From positions 26,929-90,928 of the forward strand of contig DASUWU010000071.1 in the NCBI GenBank assembly GCA_036378315.1: a DNA stretch of 64,000 nucleotides. The letters run 5' to 3'. The first letter of the stretch is position 1; every line of letters begins with the position of its first letter. The notes beneath the pieces are model-generated. The model was not told where the DNA came from, made no database searches, and saw only the letters and a program-made list of their open reading frames with translations. Positions 1 through 9,141 of the stretch are shown piece after piece. The DNA is from CALAED01 sp036378315. GTDB lineage: Bacteria > Actinomycetota > Actinomycetes > Streptosporangiales > Streptosporangiaceae. Position numbers and translations under genes: made by a program.

Positions 1-1
1 C

Positions 2-2080
2 CGGTGGTGGGTCGTCGTCGCGTTGTCCATCGTGGGGCTGGCCGTCGGGGGTGCGCTGCTCGAGGTCCGGCCGAAGGTCTACACCTCATCGGCGCAGATC
101 CTGATCAAAGACCCCACCTTCAGCGACCCGACACAGCAGACGGGCAAGAAGTCAGGCGTCAACCTCGACACCGAAGCGGCGATCATGAAGTCGCAGGAGG
201 TGGCGAACCGGGTCAAGGCGCTGCTGAGGTCCCCGGAGAGTCCGGCCCGGCTGGCGCAGCACATCGAGGTCACCGCGATCCCCAACTCCTCCGTGCTGGC
301 CGTCTCGTTCAACGCGAGCAGCCCCGTCGCGGCGCAGCAGGGCGCGCACCAGTACGCGCGCGCCTACCTCGACGACCGCATCGAGCGGGTCAAGAACGAC
401 AACGCCCGCCAGATCGCCGCCTTCCGCTCCCAGATCCTGAGCCTCGACCGGCAGCAGAAGGACCTGATCCAGCAGATGATCGCGCTGCCCGGCGGGTCGG
501 GCGAGAAGCTGAAGCTGCAGGCCCAGGTGAGCCGCATCCAGCGACAGATGCAGGGCTTCAGCGAGCGGGTGGTCGAGCTCGACGGCGGCCTCGGCAACCC
601 GGGTGAGGTCATCAGCGATGCCAGGCCCGGTCAGCAGACCGCGCCGATCATGCCGCTGTACCTCGGCAGCGGGCTCATGATCGGGCTGCTGTTCGGCATT
701 CTCGCCGCCCTCTGGCGCGACCGCGCCGACCGGCGTCTCCGCCGCGCCGAGGACATCGAACGGCTGCTCAACCTGCCCGTGCTGCTCAACGTGCCGGTCA
801 AGGGCCGCCACGCGATGGGGTTGCTGCCCGCGCGCAGCCAGGGCGGGCAGGCCTTTCACGAGCTCGCCCACTCCCTCAACGCCACGCTCGGCCACGGCAA
901 CCACGTCATCCTCGTCGCCGGGGTCACCCCCGGTTGGGGCGCCGGCGCGATCTGCGCCAACCTGGCCGCCGCGCTGGCCCGCACCGACGACGACGTGGTG
1001 CTCGTCTGCGCCAACCTGCCATCGCCCTACTCCGCGCGGCTGCTCAACCTGAACGAAGGCCCCGGCCTGTCGGAGATCCTGGTGCACGGCACGCCGGTCG
1101 CCGACGTCATCCAGTCGCCGCGCGAACTGCCCAAGATGCGCGTCATCACGCCGGGACACGACGAGGACCTCGCCTGGGAACGGCTGCAGACCCAGTCGAT
1201 GGACCGCCTCATCCAGGGGCTGCGGCGGCACGCCACGCACGTCATCATCGAGGCGCCGCCGACCTCGACAAGCGCCGACGCCCAGGCCCTGGCCGAGATC
1301 GCGGACGCCTCGATCATCGTCGTGGAGATCCCGCGCGCCGAGCGCGAGCACGTCGGCGAGGGCATGCGGCAGCTCGACCGGATGGGCACCGCCGTGCTCG
1401 GCGCCGTGGTGCTCCCGGTCCAGCCCGGCTCGCTCCCGCCGGTGGCGGCGGAGCGCGGACGGCCGCCGGAGCCACGGCGCGCGGACACCCGCCCCGACAC
1501 CCGCACCGACACCCGCACCGACACCCGGCGGCGGGCCGGCGCCCCACCCGAGCCCGGGCGGCGGCGCCGGCGGGATCCGGCAGCGGCCGAGATCCCGGTC
1601 GACCAGCTCGCTGACGCCGCCGGCCACGGCACGGGCCACGCCGCGGCGGCCGGTCACGCCGCCGGCCAGCGGGCCTATCAGGACCCGATGCCGCCCGGCG
1701 CTCCCGGCTCCGCGGGGCCACCCGTGCCGCCGGCGCCGGCCGCGCCCTCACCTTCCCAGCTGTCGTCGTCGCAGCTGTCGTCGTCAGGGGTGCCGCCCGC
1801 CGGGCATCCCCAGGGGCCAAGGACGCGGCAGGACGGCCGCTCAGGGCTGGCCGGCTACGCCACGGAGTCGGCCGCGCCAGGCGATCCGTTCGACGACGAG
1901 GCCGGCCGCGGCGCCGGCGGGCGGAAGAACGCGGCCGAGCTGTTCCCGCCCGAGACGTTCAAGACCCAGAGCTTCGAGGCGGCCGACCGCACCCAGACGT
2001 TCAACGCCATCGACGACCTCGTCGCGGGAGGCGCCGACGACGACGCCTTCGTCGACCCGGGTCGCGTCGGCGATCGGTAA
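2..2080 (+). CDS. Wzz/CpsD-type polysaccharide co-polymerase, kinase-like, 5' partial
   Basis: The start lies upstream of the window; 692 residues are visible. The visible part begins inside a first membrane segment (WWVVVALSIVGLAVGG) and continues with an extracytoplasmic Wzz-type region containing coiled-coil stretches. A second membrane segment follows (LYLGSGLMIGLLFGILAAL), then a cytoplasmic CpsD/CapB-like nucleotide-binding fold. Such proteins control chain length and export of surface polysaccharide. The P-loop position reads GVTPGWGAGAI, so the expected GK[ST] lysine is absent, and the long Pro/Ala/Thr-rich tail shows no C-terminal tyrosine cluster. I infer a structural co-polymerase rather than an active kinase. 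It leads an operon with the Wzy-like gene one nucleotide downstream. Confidence 0.85.
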   Translation, partial: RWWVVVALSIVGLAVGGALLEVRPKVYTSSAQILIKDPTFSDPTQQTGKKSGVNLDTEAAIMKSQEVANRVKALLRSPESPARLAQHIEVTAIPNSSVLAVSFNASSPVAAQQGAHQYARAYLDDRIERVKNDNARQIAAFRSQILSLDRQQKDLIQQMIALPGGSGEKLKLQAQVSRIQRQMQGFSERVVELDGGLGNPGEVISDARPGQQTAPIMPLYLGSGLMIGLLFGILAALWRDRADRRLRRAEDIERLLNLPVLLNVPVKGRHAMGLLPARSQGGQAFHELAHSLNATLGHGNHVILVAGVTPGWGAGAICANLAAALARTDDDVVLVCANLPSPYSARLLNLNEGPGLSEILVHGTPVADVIQSPRELPKMRVITPGHDEDLAWERLQTQSMDRLIQGLRRHATHVIIEAPPTSTSADAQALAEIADASIIVVEIPRAEREHVGEGMRQLDRMGTAVLGAVVLPVQPGSLPPVAAERGRPPEPRRADTRPDTRTDTRTDTRRRAGAPPEPGRRRRRDPAAAEIPVDQLADAAGHGTGHAAAAGHAAGQRAYQDPMPPGAPGSAGPPVPPAPAAPSPSQLSSSQLSSSGVPPAGHPQGPRTRQDGRSGLAGYATESAAPGDPFDDEAGRGAGGRKNAAELFPPETFKTQSFEAADRTQTFNAIDDLVAGGADDDAFVDPGRVGDR
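1484..1531 (+). repeat. Four 12-bp tandem units coding a DTR-rich tract
   Basis: Four consecutive units of the form gacacccgcNcc encode a D-T-R-P/T-rich stretch in the linker after the nucleotide-binding domain of the Wzz-like protein. The last unit is degenerate. This is low-complexity coding DNA, probably prone to slippage. Confidence 0.8.
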
Positions 2081-2081
2081 G

Positions 2082-3641
2082 ATGACCTCCCTCGTCAATC
2101 CCGGCGGCCGGCCGGGGCCGGCCGCCGACACCACCAATACCGTGGCGACTCCGGTCGTCGATGCACCGGAGACCGGCGAGCCCGGCGACACCGGAGCCCA
2201 CCCGGCGCTCGACACGGCCGGCCACCCGATCGTCGACACCCCGCCGGGGAGCGGCCGGGGGTGGCCGCTGGGGCGCCGGCTGCCGTACGCCTGGCCGCTG
2301 TGGGCGCTGTTCGTGTTCTATCCGGTGTGGTGGCTGCTCGGCCTGGGCACCTTCATCTACCCGATCCTTGCCGTGCCGATGGGCATCTACCTGCTCCGGC
2401 ACCGGCCGATCAAGGTGCCGCCAGGGTTCGGCATCTGGCTGCTGTTCCTCGTGTGGTTCTGCTTCAGCGTGGTCATGCTGCGGGTGAACCCGCCGGGGAC
2501 CTACGGCACGGGCAACATGCGGCTCGGCGTGGTGGCGCTGCGCCTGACGTTGTACCTGTCGGCGACGGTGATGCTGCTGTACGCGGGGAACCTCAGCGAG
2601 CGGCGGCTGCCCCGCACCACCCTGATCCGGTGGCTGTCGGTGATGTTCCTCGTCACCGTCGGGGGCGGCGTGCTGGGCATGGCGTGGCCCACCTTCGGCT
2701 TCACCACCCCGGTGGAGGCGGTGCTCCCCCACTCCGTCCAGGTGAACAAGTACATCCAGAGCCTGGTCCATCCCAACTCCGCCCAGGTGCAGGCCGTGCT
2801 GGGCGACCCGTCGCCCCGCCCGGCGGCGCCGTTCGGCTACACCAACGTGTGGGGCGAGAACCTGTCCCTCCTGCTCATCTGGTTCGTGGTCGGCTGGTGG
2901 GTGTACGGCACGGCCCTGCGCCGGCTCTCCCTGATGGTCCTGGTGGCTCTCGCCATGGTGCCGACGATCTACTCGCTCAACCGGGGCATGTGGATCGGGC
3001 TCGGCCTGTCCATCGTCTACGTGGCGATCCGGCTGGCGCTGCGCGGCCGGCTGTGGGTGGTCGGCGGCCTCGCCGTCGGGCTGACGGTCGCCGCCCTCGT
3101 CTTCATGTTCTCGCCGCTGCACACCGTCTTCGAGGAACGCCTCAGCCACGGCCACAGCAACCGCATCCGCGAGTTCACCACCGAGAAGGTGCTTGAGGTG
3201 TCGCGGGCGTCCCCGGTCATCGGCCTCGGCAACACCAGGAACGCGGTGGGCAGCGCGCAGTCGATCGCGGTCGGCAAGACCGAGAAATGTCAGCAGTGCG
3301 GCAACCCGACGCTGGGCAGCAACGGGCAGGTCTGGCTGGTGCTGATCTCGCAGGGGTACGTCGGGGTCGCGCTGTACACGCTGTTCTTCGTCTACGGGAT
3401 CCTCCGCTACTGGCGGGACGTGACCCCGATCGGCCTCAGCGGGGTGCTGATCTTGCTGCTGTCCTTGCTCTACAACTTCTACTACGACGCCATCGTCACG
3501 CCGCTCGGCTTCTTCATGCTCGCCTACGCGCTGCTGTGGCGGAACGACATCGAGCACGCCAGGGTCGCCCGCCGCGTCGCGCTGCGGCCGAAGCACCGGC
3601 GGTTCATGGCGCGCAGGTCGGCCGCGGCGGGGCCGGCATGA
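2082..3641 (+). CDS. O-antigen ligase/Wzy-like polysaccharide polymerase
   Basis: A 519-residue polytopic membrane protein. A roughly 65-residue soluble, Pro/Thr-rich N-terminus precedes about ten hydrophobic segments. A long extracytoplasmic loop near residues 360-420 contains an Arg/His-rich stretch (ERLSHGHSNRIREF) and a Cys pair (CQQCGNP). This layout matches O-antigen ligase/Wzy proteins, which polymerise or ligate lipid-linked repeat units outside the membrane. The ATG is one nucleotide after the upstream stop, and the gene overlaps the next by ATGA, so the cluster is probably translated from one message. A ligase rather than a polymerase role cannot be excluded. Confidence 0.85.
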   Translation: MTSLVNPGGRPGPAADTTNTVATPVVDAPETGEPGDTGAHPALDTAGHPIVDTPPGSGRGWPLGRRLPYAWPLWALFVFYPVWWLLGLGTFIYPILAVPMGIYLLRHRPIKVPPGFGIWLLFLVWFCFSVVMLRVNPPGTYGTGNMRLGVVALRLTLYLSATVMLLYAGNLSERRLPRTTLIRWLSVMFLVTVGGGVLGMAWPTFGFTTPVEAVLPHSVQVNKYIQSLVHPNSAQVQAVLGDPSPRPAAPFGYTNVWGENLSLLLIWFVVGWWVYGTALRRLSLMVLVALAMVPTIYSLNRGMWIGLGLSIVYVAIRLALRGRLWVVGGLAVGLTVAALVFMFSPLHTVFEERLSHGHSNRIREFTTEKVLEVSRASPVIGLGNTRNAVGSAQSIAVGKTEKCQQCGNPTLGSNGQVWLVLISQGYVGVALYTLFFVYGILRYWRDVTPIGLSGVLILLLSLLYNFYYDAIVTPLGFFMLAYALLWRNDIEHARVARRVALRPKHRRFMARRSAAAGPA

Positions 3642-5002
3642 CCGCCGCCGCACCTGGCGAGGCCCTCGACACCCAGCCGTCCGGCGATGCCGCGCTGCGG
3701 CTGCGCTACCTCGCGGAGGTGTCCGGCCTGCTGTGGCCGGCGCCGGCCCGCGCCGGGTTCGGGGTGACCGGCGGCACGCCGATCGCCGAGTACGTGCTGG
3801 TCCTCGGCGCCAAGCGGCCACGGTTGCTGGTACCGGCCGGCGACCGGCGCGCCGCTGCGGCGGCCGTACGCCGGTATGCCGAACCGGGCTCGGCCAGGCA
3901 GCGCCTGATGCTGCGCGGCCTGGCGGCCGCGCTGTCCTGCGGGTTCGGTGGCGCCCTGCTCGGCCCGCGGTTCCGGGTGTGCGCGGACGCCCCGCCGGCC
4001 GGCCGGACCGGGCCGATCGGAACGATAGGGCCGATCGGAACGATCGAGACGTACCTGCGCGGCGCGCTCGATCAGCCGGCCTCCCCGGGCGGCCGGAACG
4101 ACGGCCTGGTACTCAGCCTGTCCATCGGGCCGGCCAGGGCGAACCGCAAGCCGGTGCTGCAGCTGCTCACCCCGCGCGGGGGTACGGTCGGCTTCGCCAA
4201 GCTCGGCATCAACGAGCTGACGCGTACGCTCGTGCAGGCGGAGTCGGTCGCACTGCGCACGCTCGCGTCGGCCGCGCCCCGGCACATCACCGTCCCGACG
4301 GTGCTGCATCACGGCAGATGGAACCGCCTGGAGGTGCTGGTTCAATCGCCGCTGCCCGTCTGGCTGCGGCGGGCCGGGCACGATCAGGAACGGCTGGGCG
4401 CGGCGATGCTCGAGGTCGCGCGGATCGGCGGCGTGGGAGCGGCCAGGCTGCGCGACAGCACGTACTGGATCGGGCTCGGCGAACGGCTCGCCGCGCTCGG
4501 CGCCGGGGACGGCGGACCGAGCGTTGGACCCGGCGCCGGCTCGGGCGTCGGCCGGGCGCTGCGGACGGCGTACGAGCGGATCGGCGAGCGGGCCGGCGAC
4601 GTCCGGCTGCGGTTCGGGTCCTGGCACGGGGACTGGACGCCGTGGAACATGGCCACCCTGCGCGACACCCTGCTGGTCTGGGACTGGGAGCGGTTCGACC
4701 ACGGCGTCCCGCTCGGCTTCGACGCCATCCACTACGCCTTCCAGGGGGCCGTGGTCAGGGACGGCGTCGACCCGGAGCCGGCCGCGGCCCGGTGCATCGA
4801 GGGGGCGGCCGGGTTGCTCGGGCCGTTTGGGGTCACCTCGGCCGAACCGATGGCGGCCCGGCTGACCGCGCTGCTTTACTTCACCGACATCGCCGTCCGG
4901 TACCTCGCCGACAAGCAGGGCGAGGGGGGTACCAGGCTCGGCCGGCCGCGGGACTGGCTGCTGCCCGTGCTGGCCGCCCAGGTCGAAAGGCTGCACCCGT
5001 GA
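3638..5002 (+). CDS. APH-fold phosphotransferase-like protein of the polysaccharide locus
   Basis: A 454-residue soluble protein whose C-terminal half has the aminoglycoside-phosphotransferase/choline-kinase fold. The Brenner-type motif HGDWTPWN begins near residue 330 and a metal-binding DWE lies near residue 349. The N-terminal 120 residues match no domain I recognise. The ATG overlaps the stop of the Wzy-like gene (ATGA), and the next gene overlaps this one by GTGA, so it belongs to the polysaccharide operon. The substrate is unknown; phosphorylation of a sugar or polyprenyl-linked intermediate is a guess from context. A slippage-type GPIGTI repeat sits near residue 125. Confidence 0.75.
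   Translation: MTAAAPGEALDTQPSGDAALRLRYLAEVSGLLWPAPARAGFGVTGGTPIAEYVLVLGAKRPRLLVPAGDRRAAAAAVRRYAEPGSARQRLMLRGLAAALSCGFGGALLGPRFRVCADAPPAGRTGPIGTIGPIGTIETYLRGALDQPASPGGRNDGLVLSLSIGPARANRKPVLQLLTPRGGTVGFAKLGINELTRTLVQAESVALRTLASAAPRHITVPTVLHHGRWNRLEVLVQSPLPVWLRRAGHDQERLGAAMLEVARIGGVGAARLRDSTYWIGLGERLAALGAGDGGPSVGPGAGSGVGRALRTAYERIGERAGDVRLRFGSWHGDWTPWNMATLRDTLLVWDWERFDHGVPLGFDAIHYAFQGAVVRDGVDPEPAAARCIEGAAGLLGPFGVTSAEPMAARLTALLYFTDIAVRYLADKQGEGGTRLGRPRDWLLPVLAAQVERLHP
4009..4044 (+). repeat. Two 18-bp tandem units inside the APH-like gene
   Basis: The unit gggccgatcggaacgat occurs twice back to back, encoding the duplicated peptide GPIGTIGPIGTI. It preserves frame and probably arose by slippage. 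Confidence 0.85.
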
Positions 5003-5871
5003 TCGACACGTCATCGGCCCCGCCGGCCGTCAAGCGCGCCGCGCAGACCCTCGCGGTGGCCGAGGGGCGGCTGACCGCTCAGGCCCGCGTACTGCCGGAC
5101 TTCCTCATCACCGGCGGGCAGCGCTGCGGCACCACGTCGATGTACCGCGCGCTGAGCGCGCACCCGGCGGTGCTCAAACCGGTGCTGCACAAAGGCGTGC
5201 ACTACTTCGACACCGGCTACCACCACGGCCAGGCGTGGTATCGCGCGCATTTTCCGCTGCGCCGCACCGCCAGGCGGGTCGAGCGGCGGACCGGGATCCG
5301 GCCGCTGGCCTTCGAGTCCGCGCCGTACTACCTGTGCCATCCGCTCGCCGCGGAGCGCATCGCCAGGGACCTGCCCGGCGTACGGCTGATCATTCTGCTG
5401 CGCGACCCGGTGGACCGCGCCTACTCCGCGCACGCCCACGAGGTGGCCCGCGGCTTCGAGACCGAGACCTCGTTCGAACGCGCCCTGGAGCTTGAAGAAG
5501 AGCGGCTGGCCGGCGAGGCCGAGAAGATCATCGCCGATCCGGCGTACCACAGCCACAGCCACCAGCACCACGCCTACCTCGAACGCGGCCACTACATCGA
5601 CTACCTGGAGCGGCTGGAGAAGCTGTTCGGCCGCGACCGGCTGCACGTGGTGGACAGCCACGAGTTCTTCACCGACCCCGAACCCGTCTACGACGGGGTG
5701 CTTGCGTTCCTCGGGCTGCCGAGCCGTGGCTACCCGGCGTTCGCCCGGCACAACGCCCGCCGGCGCGACCCGCTGGCGCCGGCGCTGCGGGCCAGGCTCG
5801 CCGAGCATTTCGAGCCGTACGACGCCCGGCTCGCCGAATGGCTCGGCCATCCCCCGAGCTGGCGCACATGA
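4999..5871 (+). CDS. PAPS-dependent sulfotransferase
   Basis: A 290-residue sulfotransferase that would move sulfate from PAPS to a hydroxyl of a carbohydrate or lipid. The 5'-phosphosulfate-binding loop is visible near residue 36 (FLITGGQRCGTTSMYRAL), and the 3'-phosphate-binding segment reads LLRDPVDRAYSAH. Length and layout match heparan-sulfate-sulfotransferase-like bacterial enzymes. The GTG start overlaps the preceding stop, and the next gene overlaps by ATGA. With Wzz, Wzy and Wzx genes around it and cysD/cysN/cysQ nearby, the likely acceptor is the polysaccharide or its lipid-linked repeat unit. Confidence 0.9.
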   Translation: MIDTSSAPPAVKRAAQTLAVAEGRLTAQARVLPDFLITGGQRCGTTSMYRALSAHPAVLKPVLHKGVHYFDTGYHHGQAWYRAHFPLRRTARRVERRTGIRPLAFESAPYYLCHPLAAERIARDLPGVRLIILLRDPVDRAYSAHAHEVARGFETETSFERALELEEERLAGEAEKIIADPAYHSHSHQHHAYLERGHYIDYLERLEKLFGRDRLHVVDSHEFFTDPEPVYDGVLAFLGLPSRGYPAFARHNARRRDPLAPALRARLAEHFEPYDARLAEWLGHPPSWRT

Positions 5872-7505
5872 GGGAGGCCGACCCACCCGCGGCCCTGGCC
5901 ACCCCTGACGCCCAAGCACCATCCCGGGACACCGCGGCGGCGAGCGGCGAGAGGCCGAGCGCGGATCTGGGGTCGCTGGCGCGCGGCGGCGCGATCAGCC
6001 TCGTCGGCGCGGCCTGCTCCGGAGCCGCAGGGGTGGGGCTCGTCGCGCTCGTCACCCGCGGGTTCAACAAGGCCGAGGCCGGGGTGTTCTTCGCGGCCAG
6101 CTCGCTGTTCCTGCTGAGCGCGTCGATCGCCAAGCTGGGCGCCGACACCGGCCTGGTGTATTTCATCTCCCGGCTGCGGGTCCTCGGCCGGCGGGCCGAG
6201 GTCCGGCGGGTGGTCGTGGTGGCGCTGGTGCCGGTCGCGCTGGCCGGCGTCCTGGCCGGGGCGCTGCTGTTCGCCGGCGGGCCGTGGCTGGCCGGCCGGG
6301 CGGTGGACGGACCGCCGGGCCACTTCACCGGCTACGTGCGCACGCTGGCCTGCTTCCTGCCGCTGGCCGCGCTGTCGGACGCCCTGCTCGCCGCCACCCG
6401 CGGCTTCCGTACCCAGCGGCCGACCGCGCTCATCGAGGGCATCGGCCGGCCGCTCGGGCAGATCGTCCTCGTCGCCCTCGCGGTCGCGACCGCCTCGGCG
6501 GCGTGGCTGGGCTTCGCCTGGGGCTTCCCCTATCTGGGCGCCGCCCTGCTGGCCTGGCTGGCGCTCCGTATCCGCCTCCCCCGTCATGATCAGCGGACGG
6601 ATCCCGTGCCGAGCGAGGCAACGCCCGGCGGCGGGCGGGAACCGTCGGACGGGTCCGCCGGTCGTTGGCGGGAGTTCTGGGGTTACACCTGGCCGCGGAC
6701 CTTCGCCGGGATCGCGCAGTTGGCGATCCAGCGGCTCGACATCCTCCTCGTCGCCGCGCTGCGCGGACCGGCCGACGCGGCCGTCTACACGGCGGCCACC
6801 CGCTTCCTGGTGGTCGGGCAGCTCGGCGGCAACGCGATCTCGACCGCGGTGCAGCCGCAGCTCGGCGAGCGGCTCGCGCTCGCCGACACCGCCGGCGCGC
6901 GCACCCTGTACCGGACGGCCACCGCGTGGCTGATGCTGCTGGTCTGGCCGCTGTACCTGACCTGTGCGGTCTTCGCCGGGCCGATGATGGCGCTGTTCGG
7001 GCGCGGCTACGCCGCGGGCACGACGGTCGTCCTCGTGCTGACCGGCGCGATGCTCGTGGCCACCGGCTGCGGCATGGTCGACATGGTGCTCAGCATGTCA
7101 GGACGCACGTCGTGGAACCTGATGAACGTGCTGCTCGCGCTGGCGGTGAACGTCGGCCTCGACCTCGTGCTCATCCCGCACCTCGGGATCACCGGCGCGG
7201 CCATCGGCTGGGCCGCCGCGATCGTCGTGAACAACCTCGTCCCGCTCGCCCAGGTCGGCCTGGTGCTCAAGCTCCACCCGTTCGGAACGGCGACGCTGAC
7301 GGCTGCCGCGCTGGCCGGAGCGTGCTTCGGCGCTGTGCCGTTCGGGCTGCGCGCGGTGGCCGGCGACGGCCTGCTCCCGCTCATCGCCGCCACCGCGGCC
7401 GGCGCCGTCCTGTACGCCGGCGGCTGCTGGCGCCTCCGCCACCGGCTCGAGCTGACCTCCCTGCGCGCGCTGGCCGTCCGCCGCGGAAGGGTTACTGATA
7501 TATAG
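5868..7505 (+). CDS. Wzx-type polysaccharide flippase (MOP superfamily)
   Basis: A 545-residue membrane protein with about 12-14 hydrophobic segments, of the Wzx/MurJ/MATE type. It begins the membrane domain with LARGGAISLVGAACSG and carries the long cytoplasmic loop (around residues 235-270) common in this family. It would flip lipid-linked repeat units across the membrane. The ATG overlaps the sulfotransferase stop (ATGA). It is the last gene of the plus-strand polysaccharide operon; its stop codon lies inside an AT-rich palindromic stretch that may serve the next gene. Confidence 0.88.
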   Translation: MREADPPAALATPDAQAPSRDTAAASGERPSADLGSLARGGAISLVGAACSGAAGVGLVALVTRGFNKAEAGVFFAASSLFLLSASIAKLGADTGLVYFISRLRVLGRRAEVRRVVVVALVPVALAGVLAGALLFAGGPWLAGRAVDGPPGHFTGYVRTLACFLPLAALSDALLAATRGFRTQRPTALIEGIGRPLGQIVLVALAVATASAAWLGFAWGFPYLGAALLAWLALRIRLPRHDQRTDPVPSEATPGGGREPSDGSAGRWREFWGYTWPRTFAGIAQLAIQRLDILLVAALRGPADAAVYTAATRFLVVGQLGGNAISTAVQPQLGERLALADTAGARTLYRTATAWLMLLVWPLYLTCAVFAGPMMALFGRGYAAGTTVVLVLTGAMLVATGCGMVDMVLSMSGRTSWNLMNVLLALAVNVGLDLVLIPHLGITGAAIGWAAAIVVNNLVPLAQVGLVLKLHPFGTATLTAAALAGACFGAVPFGLRAVAGDGLLPLIAATAAGAVLYAGGCWRLRHRLELTSLRALAVRRGRVTDI

Positions 7506-7516
7506 TTCAGTGAACT
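7504..7516. promoter_or_regulatory. Perfect palindrome upstream of the DUF234-type ATPase gene
   Basis: AGTTCA-g-TGAACT is a perfect inverted repeat, followed within 2-3 nt by a further half-like ACAGTTCAG. It sits about 40 bp before the ATPase start, in an AT-rich dip, and overlaps the flippase stop codon. It resembles a dimeric repressor operator; the cognate regulator is not evident. Confidence 0.45.
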
Positions 7517-7555
7517 ACAGTTCAGCGTCCAGCCGATCGTACGGAGTCGAGCCGG

Positions 7556-9022
7556 ATGATCCCGAAGCCCACCGCCATCTTTGACCGGCAGCGAGAGTGG
7601 CGAGCCCTCGCCGAGTTCGCCGCGGATCCGCGGCCGGAGGTCACCTTCGGCGTGGTGAGCGGGCGGCGCAGGCAAGGCAAAACCTACCTGCTGAGGTCCC
7701 TCGCCCAGGCGACGGACGGCTTCTTCTTCGAAGCCACCGACGGAACAGAAGTCGAGTCCCTCAGGATGTTCGGGGCCGCGCTTGCTCGCCATACCGGCTC
7801 CCCGGTCGGCTTGCCGTTCGCCGACTGGGAGGACGCGCTCACCTACTTCTTCTCCCTGTCGACCAACCGGCCGGTTCCCCTGGTTATTGACGAGTTTCCC
7901 CTCCTCATGAAGGCGAGCCCGACCCTTCCGTCGTTGTTGAAACGCGAGATCGACCTGCGCGGCCCGTCGCAGGCAGGGGGCAGCATGGCGCGAGTCCTCG
8001 TCTGCGGTTCCGCGATGTCCGTCATGACGCGCCTGCTGTCGGGCACAGCGCCGCTTCGCGGCAGAGCGGGTTTGGAGTTGATGGTCCGGCCTTTCGCCTA
8101 CCGGGACGCCGCGGAATTCTGGAACGCCGACGATCCACGGCTGGCGGTACTCCTCCACTCGATCGTCGGCGGAACGCCCGCCTACCGGCGACAGTTCGTA
8201 CGCGACGACGCTCCCGACGGGTTGCGGGATTTCGACGATTGGGTGTGCCGCACGGTCCTCGACCCTGCCCGGCCGCTCTTTCGCGAAGCCCGATACCTCC
8301 TTGCCGAGGAACCCGACATCCGCGATCCCGGGCTCTATTACTCCGTGCTCGCCGCGGTGGCGAACGGAAAGACCACCTGGGGTGGCATCGCCGGCTACGT
8401 GGGGCGCAAGACGGCGGACATCGCACACCCGCTCAATGTCCTCGAAGACTGCGGGTTGGTCGCCAAGGAGAAGGATGCCTTCCGTACCGGCCGGGCCCGC
8501 TATCGCATCACCGAGCCGCTGGTGGCGTTCTACGAGACGGTCATGCGACCGAGATGGGCGGATCTAGAACAAGGGCTTGCCCAGGAGGTGTGGCGTGATG
8601 CCAGGCCCACGTTCAGCGCGAAGGTCGTCGGTCCGCATTTCGAGGCACTCTGCCGGGAATTCGCCACTCGTCACGGCCGGGCCGTCTTCGACCAACCCGT
8701 GGGGACGGTCACGTCCGGCGTCGTCAACGACCCGGCGAACAAGACCCAGATCGAGGTTGACGTGGTGGTACTCGGGCCGATGGATTCCGCCGGGCCGCGC
8801 AGGGTCGTGTCTCTGGGCGAGGCCAAGTGGGGCGAGGTCATGGGCACACAGCACCTTGATCGGCTTCGCCGCGCCCAAGCCCTGCTGCGGGGCAAGGGAT
8901 TCGATACCGACGACAGCGTGCTGGCCTGCTACAGCGGCGCCGGGTTCGCCGACGACCTTCGCGCCGCCGCCGCGGACAACCGCGTACGCCTGCTGGACCT
9001 GCCGGGGCTCTACTCCAACTGA
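7556..9022 (+). CDS. DUF234-family ATPase with C-terminal nuclease-like domain
   Basis: A 488-residue protein of the archaeal-type ATPase/DUF234 family. The P-loop GRRRQGKT is near residue 40 and the Walker B is PLVIDEFPLL. A winged-helix-like middle follows, then a C-terminal DUF234 region with a PD-(D/E)XK-like signature (EVDVVV, then GEAKWG). Functions of the family are poorly known; a DNA-related or defence role is possible but unproven. The start has a GGAG about 8 nt upstream. It interrupts an otherwise coherent polysaccharide locus and has its own palindromic upstream region, which suggests independent acquisition. Confidence 0.8.
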   Translation: MIPKPTAIFDRQREWRALAEFAADPRPEVTFGVVSGRRRQGKTYLLRSLAQATDGFFFEATDGTEVESLRMFGAALARHTGSPVGLPFADWEDALTYFFSLSTNRPVPLVIDEFPLLMKASPTLPSLLKREIDLRGPSQAGGSMARVLVCGSAMSVMTRLLSGTAPLRGRAGLELMVRPFAYRDAAEFWNADDPRLAVLLHSIVGGTPAYRRQFVRDDAPDGLRDFDDWVCRTVLDPARPLFREARYLLAEEPDIRDPGLYYSVLAAVANGKTTWGGIAGYVGRKTADIAHPLNVLEDCGLVAKEKDAFRTGRARYRITEPLVAFYETVMRPRWADLEQGLAQEVWRDARPTFSAKVVGPHFEALCREFATRHGRAVFDQPVGTVTSGVVNDPANKTQIEVDVVVLGPMDSAGPRRVVSLGEAKWGEVMGTQHLDRLRRAQALLRGKGFDTDDSVLACYSGAGFADDLRAAAADNRVRLLDLPGLYSN

Positions 9023-9141
9023 TCGCGGCCGCGGCCTGAGCCTCGGCTTGCCGCAACCACGGCACTAACCAGGCTCGAGCCCGGCGAGGAAGGATAGGGC
9101 CTCTGGCCAGCCTTTGGCTCGGGCCGGGGTGGTGGCCTGGG

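Noticed and set aside
152..1657. Long antisense open frame across the Wzz-like gene
   Set aside because: It is a GC-rich shadow of a gene with clear domains; its translation is low-complexity Arg/Gly/Val/Asp-rich without motifs.
9023..9141. Bidirectional terminator between convergent genes
   Set aside because: The GC-rich inverted segments (CGCGGCCGCGGCC and scattered GGCC pairs) do not form one clear stem-loop.
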